A DNA stretch of 61,338 nucleotides from Candidatus Methanodesulfokora washburnensis (GTDB taxonomy: Archaea > Korarchaeota > Korarchaeia > Korarchaeales > Korarchaeaceae), in assembly GCF_003947435.1 (NCBI RefSeq), contig NZ_RCOS01000066.1, positions 1 to 61,338 of the forward strand. Direction: 5' to 3'. A program made the position numbers and the translations under genes. Below the pieces are notes generated by a model, which saw nothing but the letters and a program-made list of their open reading frames with translations, had not been told where the DNA came from and did not search any database. This document shows, piece by piece, positions 61,220-61,338 of this stretch (its first letter is position 1; each line of letters starts with the position of its first letter).

Positions 61220-61338
61220 TCAGCCCTTCAGCAGTTTTACTATCTCCGAGGGATCTCCTATTACGGGAACTCTCGCTACTCTTTCCATGCTAAGTTTTCC
61301 AAGCCATGGTATGCCAAATTGCTTTCCACTGTTGGGAT
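61220..61338 (-). CDS. C-terminal end of a protein cut by the window edge
   Basis: The last 38 residues of a minus-strand frame, ending at TGA 61220-61222, include FGIPWLGKLS and ARVPVIGDPSEIV. The pattern of a strand with a Gly-x-Leu-Gly turn and a closing helix is like the end of MinD/ParA-type ATPases, but too little is present for a firm call. Confidence 0.45.
   Translation of the reverse strand, partial: PNSGKQFGIPWLGKLSMERVARVPVIGDPSEIVKLLKG

Noticed and set aside
1-61338. CRISPR array, rRNA genes, replication origin
   Set aside because: No regularly spaced repeats, no rRNA sequence and no Cdc6/ORB-like clusters were seen on reading through the window.

Overview
The window is from a thermophilic-looking archaeon, most likely of the TACK group. 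The evidence is an information-processing gene set that is wholly archaeal: RadA, the NurA-HerA-Mre11-Rad50 end-resection operon, archaeal-type alanyl-tRNA synthetase, stalk protein P1/L12, ribosomal protein S25e, a DtdA-type D-aminoacyl-tRNA deacylase, OGG2 glycosylase and a beta-CASP ribonuclease. A small histone and TATA-type promoters with short or absent leaders agree. A korarchaeal-like lineage is one possibility (histone plus S25e plus group 3b hydrogenase plus ADP-forming acyl-CoA synthetase), but there is no rRNA here and I cannot settle the taxonomy.

Layout. 1-3700: an IS605/IS1341-type tnpB cut by the window edge, an AdoMet decarboxylase-like gene lacking its key residues, a UPF0173 hydrolase, DtdA, and a 247-bp internally deleted IS derivative. 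3750-9950: acylphosphatase, alpha/beta hydrolase, tRNA-Arg(TCG), Mrp-type ATPase, PAP2-like membrane protein, histone, a TIM-barrel-like gene and an MFS transporter fused to a PhoU-like helical domain. 9940-16800: creatininase-family amidohydrolase with a cyclic-2,3-diphosphoglycerate-synthetase-like protein, ThiL, S25e, a coiled-coil protein, a CoA-binding protein, a site-2-protease-like peptidase and a GNAT acetyltransferase. 16840-19600: a tight operon of a TusA-like protein, adenosylhomocysteinase, a radical SAM protein and a DUF59 protein. 19590-25430: beta-CASP nuclease, CsaA/MetRS-beta-like tRNA-binding protein, the TldD/TldE pair and an ADP-forming acyl-CoA synthetase alpha subunit. 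25520-29370: a complete four-gene group 3b [NiFe] (sulf)hydrogenase operon in the order B-G-D-A. With the acyl-CoA synthetase this suggests a fermentative heterotroph that disposes of reductant as H2.

29600-33600 is accessory: a HELGH metallopeptidase-like gene, then a decayed AbiE-like (type IV toxin-antitoxin) module. Its toxin gene carries a one-base frame break at a run of seven A and is split by a 1193-bp IS605-type element whose own tnpB has an internal TAG and a lost catalytic Glu. Removing the element restores the toxin frame exactly. 33570-41810: AmrS-like radical SAM enzyme, NurA, HerA, Mre11, Rad50 and a small heat-shock protein. 41800-50950: two PAC2-family proteins, a CoA-disulfide-reductase-like flavoprotein, a PadR regulator with DUF354, a TtuA/Ncs6-like thiolase with a ubiquitin-like partner, a hexapeptide acyltransferase, RadA, OGG2 and glyoxylate reductase. 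50950-56270: MtnA-like isomerase, DUF434 protein, AlaRS, P1/L12, an IS end remnant and a lone antitoxin-like gene. 56360-61338: two large secreted or surface proteins, a possible tRNA fragment, tRNA-Arg(TCT) and the 3' end of a gene cut by the window edge.

The most interesting signals are the AbiE-like module with its reconstructable IS insertion and IS family traces, the AdoMetDC-like protein without its pyruvoyl-forming serine, the TusA-like protein without its cysteine inside an SAH-recycling operon, the MFS-PhoU fusion, and a ubiquitin-like protein ending in GGRG next to a tRNA thiolase. No CRISPR array, rRNA or replication origin was seen.
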